Source: Flavobacterium sp. IMCC34852
GTDB lineage: Bacteria; Bacteroidota; Bacteroidia; Flavobacteriales; Flavobacteriaceae
Length of the DNA stretch: 64,000 nt
NCBI RefSeq assembly: GCF_030643905.1
Contig: NZ_CP121446.1
Location: 2,896,001-2,960,000, forward strand
Direction of reading: 5' to 3'
Translations under genes and position numbers: made by a program
Shown: positions 1 through 10,158 of the stretch, piece by piece
Layout of the letters: every line of letters starts with the position of its first letter
Position numbering within the stretch: position 1 is the first letter of the stretch
The notes under the pieces: generated by a model
Seen by the model: only the letters and a program-made list of their open reading frames with translations
The model's database searches: none
What the model was told of the DNA's origin: nothing

Positions 1-1
1 T

Positions 2-703
2 TCGGAAATCAGGAGTTTGTACACCCAAACGCCGGAAGCCATGATTCGCGGGTACAAAGCCGGCCGTTTCAGTTTTAATGTGTCGGGCGGAAGATGTGAA
101 ACTTGTGAAGGTTCGGGTGTTAGAACAATTGAAATGAGTTTCTTGCCGGATGTTTATGTGGAATGTGAAACCTGCCAAGGCAAGCGTTTCAATCGAGAAA
201 CCTTAGAAATAAGATACAAAGGCAAATCCATTTCAGATGTATTGAACATGACCGTGGATGAAGCGGTGGATTTCTTTGAAAACATTCCGAAAATTTACAG
301 AAAAGTCAAAACCATACAAGATGTTGGTTTGGGTTATATCACTTTGGGACAGCAAAGCACAACGCTCTCCGGCGGTGAAGCGCAACGCATCAAATTGGCG
401 ACAGAATTGTCCAAAAAAGACACCGGAAATACGTTTTACATCATGGATGAACCGACAACCGGTTTGCATTTTGAAGACATTCGTGTGTTGATGGATGTTA
501 TTAACAAATTGGTCGACAAAGGCAATACGATTTTGATAATCGAACACAATATGGACGTCATCAAATTGGCAGACCACATTATAGACGTTGGACCCGAAGG
601 CGGAAAAGGCGGCGGTCAAATCCTTTGCACCGGTACACCGGAAGAGATTGTAAAAAATAAGAAAAGCTACACCGCGCAGTTTTTGAAAAAAGAATTACTT
701 TAG
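2..703 (+). CDS. uvrA: Excinuclease ABC subunit A, C-terminal part (partial)
   Basis: This is the C-terminal end of UvrA, the ATPase that finds lesions and loads UvrB in nucleotide excision repair. The frame is open from base 2, so the gene begins upstream of the window. A zinc module with paired CxxC motifs (CETCEGSG and CETCQGKR) is followed by the ABC signature [11 protein letters not shown] and a Walker B stretch [11 protein letters not shown], then the usual IEHNMDVI switch region. Everything seen is intact. uvrB lies about 34 kb away at 34538, not in an operon with it. Confidence 0.97.
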   Translation, partial: SEIRSLYTQTPEAMIRGYKAGRFSFNVSGGRCETCEGSGVRTIEMSFLPDVYVECETCQGKRFNRETLEIRYKGKSISDVLNMTVDEAVDFFENIPKIYRKVKTIQDVGLGYITLGQQSTTLSGGEAQRIKLATELSKKDTGNTFYIMDEPTTGLHFEDIRVLMDVINKLVDKGNTILIIEHNMDVIKLADHIIDVGPEGGKGGGQILCTGTPEEIVKNKKSYTAQFLKKELL

Positions 704-735
704 CACGTTTGCTTAAAAAAAATTATACTAAAAAG

Positions 736-1458
736 ATGAGAGACGATTTTCAAAATGAAGACGATAAAATACAGGAAAAACTAAAACAAAAAACCTGGAA
801 CGAAATAAGAACCAACGACTCGTGGGCGATTTTTAAAATCATGTCGGAGTTTGTGAACGGCTACGAAAGCATGGCGCGAATCGGACCGTGTGTATCCATC
901 TTTGGCTCTGCTAGAACCAAACCAAACGACCGCTATTATTTATTGGCTGAAAAAATTGCTTATAAAATCAGCAAAGCCGGTTACGGTGTCATCACCGGTG
1001 GCGGACCGGGAATCATGGAAGCCGGAAACAAAGGTGCACACAACGGCGGCGGAACTTCGGTAGGTTTGAACATTGAATTGCCTTTTGAACAGCATTTCAA
1101 CCCATATATCGATAAGGATAAAAACTTGAATTTCGACTATTTCTTTGTGCGCAAAGTCATGTTTGTAAAGTATTCCCAAGGTTTTGTAGTAATGCCGGGC
1201 GGTTTCGGAACTTTGGATGAATTGTTCGAAGCGATGACCTTAATCCAAACCAAGAAAATCGGTAAATTCCCGATTATTTTGGTCGGAAGCGAATTTTGGT
1301 CAGGCTTATTAGACTGGGTAAAAACGGTCATGATTGAAAGAGAAAAAACGGTTAGTCCGGAAGACATGAACTTAATCAAAGTCGTGGATACTGAAGACGA
1401 AGTGGTAGAAGCTTTGGATAATTTCTACAAAAAATACAATTTGAGTCCTAACTTTTAA
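736..1458 (+). CDS. LOG family protein (TIGR00730-type Rossmann fold)
   Basis: About 240 residues with the hallmark glycine-rich GGGPGIMEAGNKGA stretch and the PGGFGTLDELFE motif of the LOG/lysine-decarboxylase-like family. Family members are nucleotide-binding Rossmann proteins, several of which are cytokinin riboside phosphoribohydrolases that cleave nucleoside monophosphates. The ATG at 736 is preferred to an upstream TTG at 709, because the protein then begins MRDDFQ and leaves a normal gap after uvrA. The substrate cannot be read from sequence. Confidence 0.9.
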   Translation: MRDDFQNEDDKIQEKLKQKTWNEIRTNDSWAIFKIMSEFVNGYESMARIGPCVSIFGSARTKPNDRYYLLAEKIAYKISKAGYGVITGGGPGIMEAGNKGAHNGGGTSVGLNIELPFEQHFNPYIDKDKNLNFDYFFVRKVMFVKYSQGFVVMPGGFGTLDELFEAMTLIQTKKIGKFPIILVGSEFWSGLLDWVKTVMIEREKTVSPEDMNLIKVVDTEDEVVEALDNFYKKYNLSPNF

Positions 1459-1540
1459 GCTTTCAGCAGTTAGCTTTCAGCGTTTAGCAGTTTGTTAAAT
1501 CCACTAATCGCTAATAGCTAACCGCTAATTTACTTTTCAC

Positions 1541-2974
1541 ATGTTTTTCAACTCGCTACAATTTGCCCTTTTCCTGCCAATAGTTTTTCTGTTGTATTGG
1601 TTTGTGGCCAATAAATCGAAAGCGACACAAAATTACATACTGATTTTCGCGAGTTATTATTTCTATGCTTGTTGGGATTGGCGGTTTTTATTCTTGCTGA
1701 TTTTCTCGACTTTGCTCTGCTATTTATTAGCCATAAAAATTGAAGACAGCGCAACACAACATTCGAGGAAACTTTGGCTCTGGATTTGTGTATTAATGAA
1801 CTTAGGATTTCTCGGAATCTTCAAATACTACAACTTTTTTGCGACTTCGTTTGCCGAATTGTTTCAGGCGATTGGCTTTAACGTCAGCCCGATTTTATTG
1901 GATGTGATATTGCCGATTGGGATTTCATTTTACACTTTTCACGGTTTGTCCTATATCATCGATATTTATTACGGCCGAATCAAATCCGAGAAAAACTTTG
2001 TTGATTATTCGTTGTTCGTGAGCTATTTTCCACTGCTTGTGGCCGGGCCGATTGAACGCGCAACGCATTTGTTGCCACAATTAAAAGTCAAGCGCGAATT
2101 TGATTTTGAAAAAGCCAAAGAAGGCGTTTACCAAATCATTTGGGGTTTGGTAAAAAAGGTAGTCATCGCCGACACTTGTGCGATGTATGCCAATGCGATT
2201 TTCGACAATTACAGTTCGATGAATTCTTTGTCGCTAATCTTGGGTGCCGTTTATTTTGCGTTCCAAATTTACGGTGACTTCTCGGGTTATTCCGATATCG
2301 CTTTGGGAACCTCAAAACTCTTTGGCATCGACTTGCTGAAGAACTTCAATTACCCTTATTTCTCTAGAGACATCGCGGAATTTTGGCGCCGTTGGCACAT
2401 TTCGCTTTCGTCTTGGTTTAGGGATTATTTATACATACCATTAGGCGGAAGCAAAGGTTCAAAGTTGTTCCAAATCAGAAATGTGATGATCATCTTTTTG
2501 GTCAGCGGATTTTGGCATGGCGCGAGCTGGACGTATGTAGCTTGGGGTTTGATTAATGCTTTGTATTTCATTCCGCTATTGGTTTTAAACAAGAACCGAA
2601 GCAACATTGATGCGTTTAAAATTTCTTTTAATTTCGCTTCACTTAGAATCGTCATCAATATACTCTTAACCTTTGCCATTACTTGCTTGGCCTGGATATT
2701 TTTCCGTGCCAAAACCATCCAAGAAGCCGTTTCGTACATCCATCGAATGGCCACCGACTGGCATTTTTCGAAACAATATTTCAACATCGAACGTTACAAT
2801 TACGAAATTCTGATTATGATTCTTTTATTTGTCATGGTCGAATGGAACAACCGTTATAAAATCGAACCGCTTTCGGGCAAATACAGTTGGTTGAAAGTGA
2901 GTTTGAGTATTCTCGCTATCATCGCTTTAGGCATATTCACCGATTATAAAAACTTTATTTACTTTCAATTCTAA
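1541..2974 (+). CDS. MBOAT family O-acyltransferase (AlgI-like)
   Basis: A 477-residue polytopic membrane protein with many hydrophobic segments and the MBOAT core. This includes the RDYLYIPLGGSKG stretch and the conserved histidine in SGFWHGASWTYVAWG. The family moves acyl groups onto exported polysaccharides (alginate acetylation) or teichoic acids. Its stop overlaps the start of the next gene (TAATGA at 2972), so the two are translationally coupled. That pairing with an SGNH-like partner is typical of extracytoplasmic polymer acylation. The polymer is unknown. Confidence 0.93.
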   Translation: MFFNSLQFALFLPIVFLLYWFVANKSKATQNYILIFASYYFYACWDWRFLFLLIFSTLLCYLLAIKIEDSATQHSRKLWLWICVLMNLGFLGIFKYYNFFATSFAELFQAIGFNVSPILLDVILPIGISFYTFHGLSYIIDIYYGRIKSEKNFVDYSLFVSYFPLLVAGPIERATHLLPQLKVKREFDFEKAKEGVYQIIWGLVKKVVIADTCAMYANAIFDNYSSMNSLSLILGAVYFAFQIYGDFSGYSDIALGTSKLFGIDLLKNFNYPYFSRDIAEFWRRWHISLSSWFRDYLYIPLGGSKGSKLFQIRNVMIIFLVSGFWHGASWTYVAWGLINALYFIPLLVLNKNRSNIDAFKISFNFASLRIVINILLTFAITCLAWIFFRAKTIQEAVSYIHRMATDWHFSKQYFNIERYNYEILIMILLFVMVEWNNRYKIEPLSGKYSWLKVSLSILAIIALGIFTDYKNFIYFQF

Positions 2975-3858
2975 TGAGAAAATTTGTTGCTTTTATTGGC
3001 AAATTACTACTCATCACCGTTCTTTCGGCGGTGGTGTTGGATATTGCCTATACAGCAGTTTTTCTTAAATCGACGCAACGAAATAAGATTCAGCACGTCC
3101 TTACTGCAAAAGACAAAAATTTTGACGTACTGTTTATGGGTTCTTCGCGTACACAAAATCACATGGTAGCCAAAGTCTTTAACGACAAAGGCATCAAATC
3201 GTTTAATTTTGGGATGAGCGGTTCCAAATTGGACGAAACGGCTTTGCTTTTGAAACTAATGTTGGAAAACAAGTATCAAATCAAAAACATCATTTTGGAT
3301 GTCGATTTGAACCTCAACAGCAATTCGTATTCCGATGGCGTTCGAGCGATGTACATGCCTTACTTGCACACTTCGAAAACCATTCAGCAACATTATCAAA
3401 AAATTCCCGAGTACAACAAGCTGTTTTACATTCCGTTTTACCGCTATATTGAGAACGATGCGAAAATCGGATTTAGGGAAATGTTCTTCTCACTTGTTAA
3501 TAAGAAAACGAATGCCTTGAACAATGACGGTTTTTATGCTTTGAGACACGACGGAAAAAATATGAGCTATGACCTTTCTGAGTATAGTCCGAAAAGAAAT
3601 TGGGCTTACGAGGAAATAAAATCTTTGTGCCAAAAAAACAACATCAACCTTATTGCCATAGCCACGCCTATGTGTCAAGGTTCTGACAGTGACGCTTATT
3701 TTAACCGAATCAAATCGGTTTACCCCGAAGTGTACAATTATGAAAACAAAGTGACCGAAGACCGCTATTTTTCGTCTTGCGGACACTTGAATGAAAAAGG
3801 CGCCACAGTATTCACCACGATAATTTTAAACGATTTTATCCAACATAAATTCAATTGA
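2974..3858 (+). CDS. Membrane-anchored SGNH/DltD-like partner of the MBOAT protein
   Basis: 294 residues with one N-terminal membrane segment (about residues 7-28), then a soluble domain opening with DVLFMGSSRTQNHM. That GSSRT motif is the block I nucleophile region seen in DltD/AlgX-like SGNH proteins. A late HLNEKGA sequence (around residue 270) could supply the catalytic His. It overlaps the MBOAT gene by one base and the next gene by four. It probably acts outside the cytoplasmic membrane in acyl transfer to a surface polymer. The function is inferred from motif and neighbour only. Confidence 0.7.
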   Translation: MRKFVAFIGKLLLITVLSAVVLDIAYTAVFLKSTQRNKIQHVLTAKDKNFDVLFMGSSRTQNHMVAKVFNDKGIKSFNFGMSGSKLDETALLLKLMLENKYQIKNIILDVDLNLNSNSYSDGVRAMYMPYLHTSKTIQQHYQKIPEYNKLFYIPFYRYIENDAKIGFREMFFSLVNKKTNALNNDGFYALRHDGKNMSYDLSEYSPKRNWAYEEIKSLCQKNNINLIAIATPMCQGSDSDAYFNRIKSVYPEVYNYENKVTEDRYFSSCGHLNEKGATVFTTIILNDFIQHKFN

Positions 3859-6653
3859 AAAAGCTATTGTTTTTCATATTACTGAGTCAGTCACTTTTGG
3901 CCCAACACCATTCTAAAATGGTTGTGGAAGTCAATAGCGAAACCAATGTACTCAATGTAATTCAAGAGCTGACTTTTTACAACCAATCCAATGACACGCT
4001 TAGTTTTATTGTTTTGAATGATTGGAATCATGCTTACAGCAGTAAAACTTCGCCTTTGGCCAAGAGCTTTTCGGATGAATTTGACCGCAGTTTTCATTTG
4101 GCACCCAATAAAGACCTGGGCAAAACCGATAACATCACGGTCATCGACCAAAATCAATCGATGCTGACTTGGGAAAGAGACGAAAAATACCCCGATGTAG
4201 TTCAAATTCGTTTGCGCGAAAAATTGTTGCCCAATCAAAAGGCTACCTTCAAGCTCACCTATTTTGTCAAAGTTCCGAATGCGAAATTCACCCAATACGG
4301 TTTTGGTGCCAACGGAAAGATGCACCTTAAAAACTGTTTTCTGATTCCGGCGCGTTATGAAAACAAAGCCTTTGTCAAATACAACAATTTAAACTTGGAC
4401 GATGCCGCCAATGCGCTTTCCGATTATAATTTAGAGATTAGAATACCCAACAATTTAACCCTGAACTCCGATTTAACCATAACCCAAAACAAAGGCAATC
4501 AATACCAACTGTCGGGCAAGAACCGCCTGAACTTGAATTTGCTGATTGACAATCCAAAAGAGCATACCGTATTCAAAAACAGTCAGGTAGAAGTCATTTC
4601 CAACTTAAGAGACGACCGACTCAACGACATCCAAAGAGCGATTGTTATTGATAAAATAGTCAATTATGTGAGTGAAAATTTAGGCCAATATCCACATGAA
4701 AAAATTACGGTTACCCAAGTCGATTATGATCGAAATCCGTTTTATGGCTTGAATCAACTGCCCAATTTTATCGTTCCGTTTCCCGATGAGTTTATGTTTG
4801 AGATTAAGTTCATGAAAACCTATCTCAATAATTATTTACACAATACACTCCAACTCGACCCCAGAAAAGACAGCTGGATAATCAACGGAATTCAAGTGTA
4901 CACCATGATGAAATTCATAGACGATTTTCATCCTGAGGCCAAAATGATGGGCAACGTGGCCAAACTGAGAATCTTGCGCGCTTACAACTTGGTTAGTCTC
5001 GATTTCAATGGGCAATACAGTTATTTTTACATGTTGATGGCGCGAAAGAATTTGGACCAACCTTTGGGCGCACCCAAAAACACCTTGATCAAATTCAACG
5101 AAAAAATTGCTTCAAAATACCGCGCCGGTTTGAGTTTGAAATACCTCGACAGTTATCTCGAAAACAAAGTGGTGCAAAACAGTATCCGACAATTTATCGA
5201 CTTGAATAAAACCAAGCAAACCAACCGCAATGATTTTGAGTTGTTGCTGACCAAAAATTCGCCCAAAGACATCACTTGGTTTTTTGACAAAATCATCTAC
5301 TCACGTGACATTATCGATTTCAAGTTTGATAAAGTGACCCGAACCAAAGACAGCATCAGTTTTTCGCTTAAAAATAAAACCGAGACTAATGTTCCGATTC
5401 CGATTTATGGCGTCAAAGGCAAAAATGTTGTCTTTAAAAAATGGATTGATGTGTTCCCCAAAGACAGCATTTTTACCGTACCGAGAAACGAAGCCGAAAA
5501 AATTGTCATCAATTACAAAAATGAAGTGCCCGAGTTCAATTTGAGAAACAACTGGCAATCCTTGCGCGGTTTCCGATTGAACAGCCGACCGATAAAATTT
5601 ATTTTCTTCAAGGATTTAGAAGACCCGAATTACAATCAAATCGTTTACATCCCAACTTTAGAATACAATTTATACGACGGTTTATTGCCCGGTATTCGTT
5701 TTCACAACAAAACCATTTTGGACAAACCCTTCAATTTTGATGTGAATCCGACGATATCTACACAAACCAAAAGCTTTTCGGGGAAAGCCAACTTTATGGT
5801 CAACCAATACAATCGCGAGAGTAATTTGTACAGTATTCGCTACCAATTGAATGGTCATTATTTGCATTATGCACCCGATGCCTACTATACCAAAGTCAAT
5901 CCGATGGTGTTTTTACGTTTCCGTCCGGATGATTTGAAAGACAACAAAAAAGAAATGGTGTCTTTTAAATACATCATGATTGACCGCGAGAAATCAATCT
6001 ACATCACTGATGAAAACACTGAAAATTATAAAGTTTTCAATGCCAAATACTATAACGGAAAAACTGAAATCACCAAGCATTACAACATTTTAGGCGATTT
6101 TCAACTTTCTAAATCCTTTGGAAAAGTAGCTGCGGAAGTCCAGTATCGAAAATTATTTGACAACAGCCGACAACTCAACTTCAGATTCTTTGCCGGAACG
6201 TTTTTGTACAATAAAAACATCTCTACTTTTTTTGATTTCGCTTTAGACAGACCAACCGACTATTTATTCGAATACGATTATTTAGGTCGTTCCGAAACTA
6301 CAGGATTGTTTAGCCAACAATTGCTTCCTTCTGACGGATTTTTTAAATCGATGTTGGAAACCCGAACCGCCAACCAATGGATGACGACTTTAAATGCAAG
6401 TACCAATATTTGGAACTGGATTGAAGTTTACGGCGATGTTGGGATGATTAAAAATAAAAACTCTGCAGAAAAATTGGTTTACGACAGCGGTGTTCGCTTG
6501 AACTTAGTGACTGATTATTTCGAATTGTATTTCCCTGTATATTCCAATAACGGTTGGGAAATCGGCGAGAAAAACTACGGAGAAAGAATCCGTTTCATCG
6601 TGACTTTCAATCCCGATACTTTGATTGGACTTTTCACCAGAAAGTGGTTTTAA
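3855..6653 (+). CDS. Large secreted protein, M1-aminopeptidase-like without visible HExxH
   Basis: 932 residues starting at a TTG that overlaps the previous stop; the next residues form a good signal peptide (KKLLFFILLSQSLLAQ). The region around residues 325-370 resembles the helical part of M1/gluzincin peptidases in Bacteroidota (WIINGIQVYTMMKF). However, I see no HExxH zinc motif, so it may be a non-catalytic homologue. The C-terminal 350 residues are rich in alternating aromatic strands and end in W-F, like an outer-membrane beta-barrel. It forms one overlapping cluster with the MBOAT and SGNH-like genes. Confidence 0.65.
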   Translation: MKKLLFFILLSQSLLAQHHSKMVVEVNSETNVLNVIQELTFYNQSNDTLSFIVLNDWNHAYSSKTSPLAKSFSDEFDRSFHLAPNKDLGKTDNITVIDQNQSMLTWERDEKYPDVVQIRLREKLLPNQKATFKLTYFVKVPNAKFTQYGFGANGKMHLKNCFLIPARYENKAFVKYNNLNLDDAANALSDYNLEIRIPNNLTLNSDLTITQNKGNQYQLSGKNRLNLNLLIDNPKEHTVFKNSQVEVISNLRDDRLNDIQRAIVIDKIVNYVSENLGQYPHEKITVTQVDYDRNPFYGLNQLPNFIVPFPDEFMFEIKFMKTYLNNYLHNTLQLDPRKDSWIINGIQVYTMMKFIDDFHPEAKMMGNVAKLRILRAYNLVSLDFNGQYSYFYMLMARKNLDQPLGAPKNTLIKFNEKIASKYRAGLSLKYLDSYLENKVVQNSIRQFIDLNKTKQTNRNDFELLLTKNSPKDITWFFDKIIYSRDIIDFKFDKVTRTKDSISFSLKNKTETNVPIPIYGVKGKNVVFKKWIDVFPKDSIFTVPRNEAEKIVINYKNEVPEFNLRNNWQSLRGFRLNSRPIKFIFFKDLEDPNYNQIVYIPTLEYNLYDGLLPGIRFHNKTILDKPFNFDVNPTISTQTKSFSGKANFMVNQYNRESNLYSIRYQLNGHYLHYAPDAYYTKVNPMVFLRFRPDDLKDNKKEMVSFKYIMIDREKSIYITDENTENYKVFNAKYYNGKTEITKHYNILGDFQLSKSFGKVAAEVQYRKLFDNSRQLNFRFFAGTFLYNKNISTFFDFALDRPTDYLFEYDYLGRSETTGLFSQQLLPSDGFFKSMLETRTANQWMTTLNASTNIWNWIEVYGDVGMIKNKNSAEKLVYDSGVRLNLVTDYFELYFPVYSNNGWEIGEKNYGERIRFIVTFNPDTLIGLFTRKWF

Positions 6654-6838
6654 CAGCTTGAAAAATCGTTTAAATATTACACATTTCTTTAGAATATTTA
6701 AATATCGTTGAAAATTTCTCAATCAACTCACTTTTTATAGCTTTAAAATTATTGATACTGAAATTAGTTTTTTTCAACAGTATGGTGGAAATTACTTCTT
6801 TTTATTTAAATTTGTTTTCTCAAGAAACAATTCCACAC

Positions 6839-9244
6839 ATGACTGAAGCACAAACCAAGACCGAAATTACCTTCGAAGATTTCAAAGCAGAAGTACTTAA
6901 TGATTACCGAATTGCCAAGATAAGCCGCGAATGCAGCTTACTGGGAAGAAAGGAAGTATTGACCGGAAAAGCCAAATTCGGTATTTTCGGTGACGGAAAA
7001 GAAGTACCGCAATTGGCCTTGGCGAAAGCTTTCCAAAACGGTGATTTCCGTTCGGGGTATTATCGCGATCAGACTTTTATGATGGCAATTGGGCAACTTT
7101 CAATCCAACAGTTTTTCGCAGGCTTGTATGGTCATACCGATTTGGCACATGATCCTATGAGTGCCGGACGTCAAATGGGCGGACACTTTGCCACACATTC
7201 GTTAGACGAAAACGGGAATTGGAACAACTTGACCCAACAAAAAAATTCGAGTGCTGATATCTCTCCTACTGCCGGACAAATGCCGCGTTTATTAGGATTG
7301 GCACAAGCCTCCAAAATATACAGAAACGTTCGTGGTTTAGAGGATTTGACCAAATTCTCTAACGCCGGAAATGAAGTGGCTTGGGGAACTATTGGCAACG
7401 CTTCGACTTCGGAAGGGTTATTTTTTGAAACCATCAACGCCGCCGGAGTTTTGCAAGTGCCGATGGTGATGAGTGTATGGGATGACGAATACGGAATTTC
7501 GGTTCACGCGCGTTACCAAACCACCAAAGAAAGCATCTCTGAAATCTTAAAAGGATTCCAACGCGACGAAGAGAACAACGGTTACGAAATCATGACCGTA
7601 AAAGGTTGGGATTACCCGACTTTGGTAGAAACCTATCAAAAAGCAGGTGCGATTGCTCGTGAGCAACACGTTCCGGTTTTGATTCACGTCAACGAATTGA
7701 CGCAGCCGCAAGGTCACTCGACTTCGGGTTCGCATGAGCGTTACAAAAATGCCGAGCGTTTGGCTTGGGAAGCAGAATTTGATTGCTTGGCGCAAATGCG
7801 TACTTGGTTAGTCGATAACAATTTGGCCACGATCGAAGAATTAGAAGCCATTGACAACGAAGCTAAGAAAGAAGTTCTAGAAGGCAAAAAAGCCGCTTGG
7901 ACTGCTTTTGTTTCGCCTATGAAAGAAGAGCAACAAGAATTGGTTTCGTTATTAAATTCAATTGCTGAGACGAGTTCGAATAAAGTTTTTATAGAAAAAT
8001 ATACGGCTGATTTAGCTTCGATTAAAGAACCTATCCGCAAAGACATTATTACTACGGCGCGAAAAGTATTGCGTTTGGTGGTCAAAGAAAGCGGGCAATC
8101 CCAATTGGCGACTTGGATAACGAATTACACGAATAAAATACAACCGAAATTTAGTTCGCACCTATTCTCGCAATCCGATAAAACGGTTTTGAGCGCGACA
8201 ACTGTTGCCCCAACTTACGATGAATCAGCGGAAGAAGTTGATGCCAGATTGGTATTGCGCGACAATTTTGATGCAATTTTTAATAAATACCCTGAGTCGT
8301 TAATCTTTGGTGAAGATGCCGGAAATATTGGAGACGTAAACCAAGGTTTGGAAGGCATGCAGGAAAAATACGGAGAACTTCGCGTGGCCGATGCCGGAAT
8401 TCGTGAAGCTACTATACTCGGACAAGGAATAGGTATGGCGATGCGTGGTTTGAGACCAATTGCCGAAATCCAATATTTAGATTATTTGTTGTACGCCATC
8501 CAAATCATGAGTGATGACTTAGCAACCTTACAATACAGAACCCAAGGCCGTCAAAAAGCGCCGTTGATTATCAGAACACGTGGTCACAGACTCGAAGGTA
8601 TTTGGCACTCAGGCTCACCGATGGGTATGATTATCAATGCCATTCGCGGGATTCACGTTTTGGTTCCGAGAAACATGACCAAAGCGGCAGGTTTCTACAA
8701 CACTTTGTTGGAGACTGACGAACCTGCGTTAGTCGTAGAGTGTTTGAACGGTTACCGTTTGAAAGAAAAAATGCCCACCAACTTGGGCGAATTCAAAACC
8801 CCGATTGGCGTGGTAGAAACGATAAAAGAAGGAAGCGATATCACGATTGTTTCTTATGGTTCTACTTTAAGAATCATTGAGCAAGCCGCGAAAGAATTAT
8901 TGGAAGTTGGGATCAATGTTGAAATCATCGACGCACAATCATTGTTGCCGTTTGACGTAAACCACGACTGTGTGAAGAGTATCGCCAAAACCAACCGTCT
9001 ACTGGTAGTAGACGAAGACGTTCCGGGTGGTGCTTCTGCTTACCTACTCCAACAAATTGTAGACGAGCAAAACGGTTACCAATATTTAGACAGCCAACCG
9101 CAAACTTTAGCCTCAAAAGCCCACAGACCGGCTTACGGCACGGACGGAGATTATTTCTCTAAACCTTCGGCAGAAGATGTTTTTGAAAAAGTTTACGCGA
9201 TTATGCACGAAGCGAAACCGGAGGAATATCCGAGTTTGTATTAA
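6839..9244 (+). CDS. 2-oxoacid dehydrogenase E1, alpha and beta subunits fused
   Basis: About 802 residues. The N-terminal half carries the thiamine-diphosphate E1-alpha domain, and the C-terminal half, from about residue 460, is the transketolase-like E1-beta domain (FGEDAGNIGDVNQGLEG, IRTRGHRLEGIWHSGSP). Such single-chain E1 proteins are common in Bacteroidota and are usually assigned to branched-chain 2-oxoacid or pyruvate oxidation, passing the acyl group to an E2 lipoyl protein. The ATG at 6839 (MTEAQTK) is chosen because upstream in-frame codons encode a hydrophobic stretch atypical for the family. A terminator follows directly. Confidence 0.92.
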   Translation: MTEAQTKTEITFEDFKAEVLNDYRIAKISRECSLLGRKEVLTGKAKFGIFGDGKEVPQLALAKAFQNGDFRSGYYRDQTFMMAIGQLSIQQFFAGLYGHTDLAHDPMSAGRQMGGHFATHSLDENGNWNNLTQQKNSSADISPTAGQMPRLLGLAQASKIYRNVRGLEDLTKFSNAGNEVAWGTIGNASTSEGLFFETINAAGVLQVPMVMSVWDDEYGISVHARYQTTKESISEILKGFQRDEENNGYEIMTVKGWDYPTLVETYQKAGAIAREQHVPVLIHVNELTQPQGHSTSGSHERYKNAERLAWEAEFDCLAQMRTWLVDNNLATIEELEAIDNEAKKEVLEGKKAAWTAFVSPMKEEQQELVSLLNSIAETSSNKVFIEKYTADLASIKEPIRKDIITTARKVLRLVVKESGQSQLATWITNYTNKIQPKFSSHLFSQSDKTVLSATTVAPTYDESAEEVDARLVLRDNFDAIFNKYPESLIFGEDAGNIGDVNQGLEGMQEKYGELRVADAGIREATILGQGIGMAMRGLRPIAEIQYLDYLLYAIQIMSDDLATLQYRTQGRQKAPLIIRTRGHRLEGIWHSGSPMGMIINAIRGIHVLVPRNMTKAAGFYNTLLETDEPALVVECLNGYRLKEKMPTNLGEFKTPIGVVETIKEGSDITIVSYGSTLRIIEQAAKELLEVGINVEIIDAQSLLPFDVNHDCVKSIAKTNRLLVVDEDVPGGASAYLLQQIVDEQNGYQYLDSQPQTLASKAHRPAYGTDGDYFSKPSAEDVFEKVYAIMHEAKPEEYPSLY

Positions 9245-9250
9245 TAGTAA

Positions 9251-9274
9251 AAAGAGCCATTTAGGCTCTTTTTT
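9251..9274 (+). terminator. Rho-independent terminator after the E1 gene
   Basis: Perfect 8-bp stem AAAGAGCC / GGCTCTTT with a 5-nt loop followed by a T run, 7 bp after the E1 stop codon. Confidence 0.85.
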
Positions 9275-9286
9275 ATTCAAAACAAT

Positions 9287-9751
9287 ATGACATTAGAATC
9301 TAAGTTTAGTTCATTATACAAAGCGAGATTAGCCATCTTAACCCCTTTGTGTTTGATTATATCTTTGGTATGTATCTTCAATTATTTTAATGACTACTTC
9401 AAATTAGAAGAACGCAGATTCATGTTAGTTGTCGGGATACTAACAACATTAGTAGTAATAGTATTAATCATAGATCTTCTAGATCTTCATTCCGTTTCAT
9501 TAGACGAAGAAAAAATAACTTTAAAGTTTTTGATAAGTCGCAAAAGAGTACACCTATTCTACAAAGACATCGTTTCAATAGAATCAACTCATCAAAAATA
9601 TTCCAGGAAAAGCTATCACTTAACCAAAGGTTACTTTATTAGAGAGTATCATATGGACGATGGTCGAATTTTAATATTATCACCAGATACCTATGAAAAT
9701 TATGAGGATTTAATTTATACAATAAACCAGCATACTACACATCTGAAATAA
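9287..9751 (+). CDS. Hypothetical two-TM membrane protein
   Basis: 154 residues. Two hydrophobic segments (about residues 15-33 and 43-65) are followed by a charged cytoplasmic-looking domain of about 85 residues, rich in beta-type sequence and reminiscent of a bacterial PH-like module. I do not recognise a named family. It stands alone after a strong terminator, so it probably has its own promoter. The gene is intact. Confidence 0.7.
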   Translation: MTLESKFSSLYKARLAILTPLCLIISLVCIFNYFNDYFKLEERRFMLVVGILTTLVVIVLIIDLLDLHSVSLDEEKITLKFLISRKRVHLFYKDIVSIESTHQKYSRKSYHLTKGYFIREYHMDDGRILILSPDTYENYEDLIYTINQHTTHLK

Positions 9752-9782
9752 ATTGTCATTGAAAGAAGAACATTCAATTCCT

Positions 9783-9839
9783 CCCAAAACCAACTTTCCC
9801 CCATTCCCAAGCCTTCCCAGCCTAAGAACGAGCTTCGGA
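9783..9839 (+). repeat. Dispersed element copy 1 (CCAACTTTC...AGCTTCGGA)
   Basis: A 57-bp non-coding stretch that closely matches 39454-39511 (about 50 of 57 positions, with one gap). It runs from CCCAAAACCAACTTTC through GCCTTCCCAGCCT to AACGAGCTTCGGA. It lies in a 407-bp gap between genes. The rest of that gap holds only AT-rich sequence, one TTTTGTCACAGG/TTTGTGACA repeat and the REP-like pair described next. Confidence 0.6.
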
Positions 9840-9965
9840 GACCTACCGATGCCCTTCTAAATTCTTGTGACAATTTTGAAATCGATTTTATATTTTGTCA
9901 CAGGTTTGTGACATTTTTTTTAAAAATGAAAAAAAATGTCACAACAATCGATTTAACCTTTTGAA

Positions 9966-10089
9966 GCCCTTCGACAAGCTCAGGGTGACAAATTGTGCAA
10001 TCAATTGGCTTTTGTTGTGTAAACAAATCTTGATTATCAAACTATAAACAATCAAAATGCACCGTGTCACCCTGAGCTTGTCGAAGGGC
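9966..10089. repeat. REP-like inverted pair (CCCTTCGACAAGCTC type)
   Basis: A 25-bp sequence at 9966-9990 containing CCCTTCGACAAGCTCAGGGT recurs as an exact inverse complement at 10065-10089. This would allow a 25-bp hairpin with a loop of about 74 nt. This repeat type is widely scattered between genes in Bacteroidota genomes. Here it sits between the small membrane protein gene and pepT. Confidence 0.75.
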
Positions 10090-10158
10090 AAAACTTCGTA
10101 CTTCCCACCTCGTACTTTGTACTTCCTAATTCTTATCTTTGCTAAAAACAAATACATC

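Noticed and set aside
10057..10158. N-terminal extension of PepT
   Set aside because: It translates the REP-like repeat and the GTACGAAGT repeat. The family start is at 10159.
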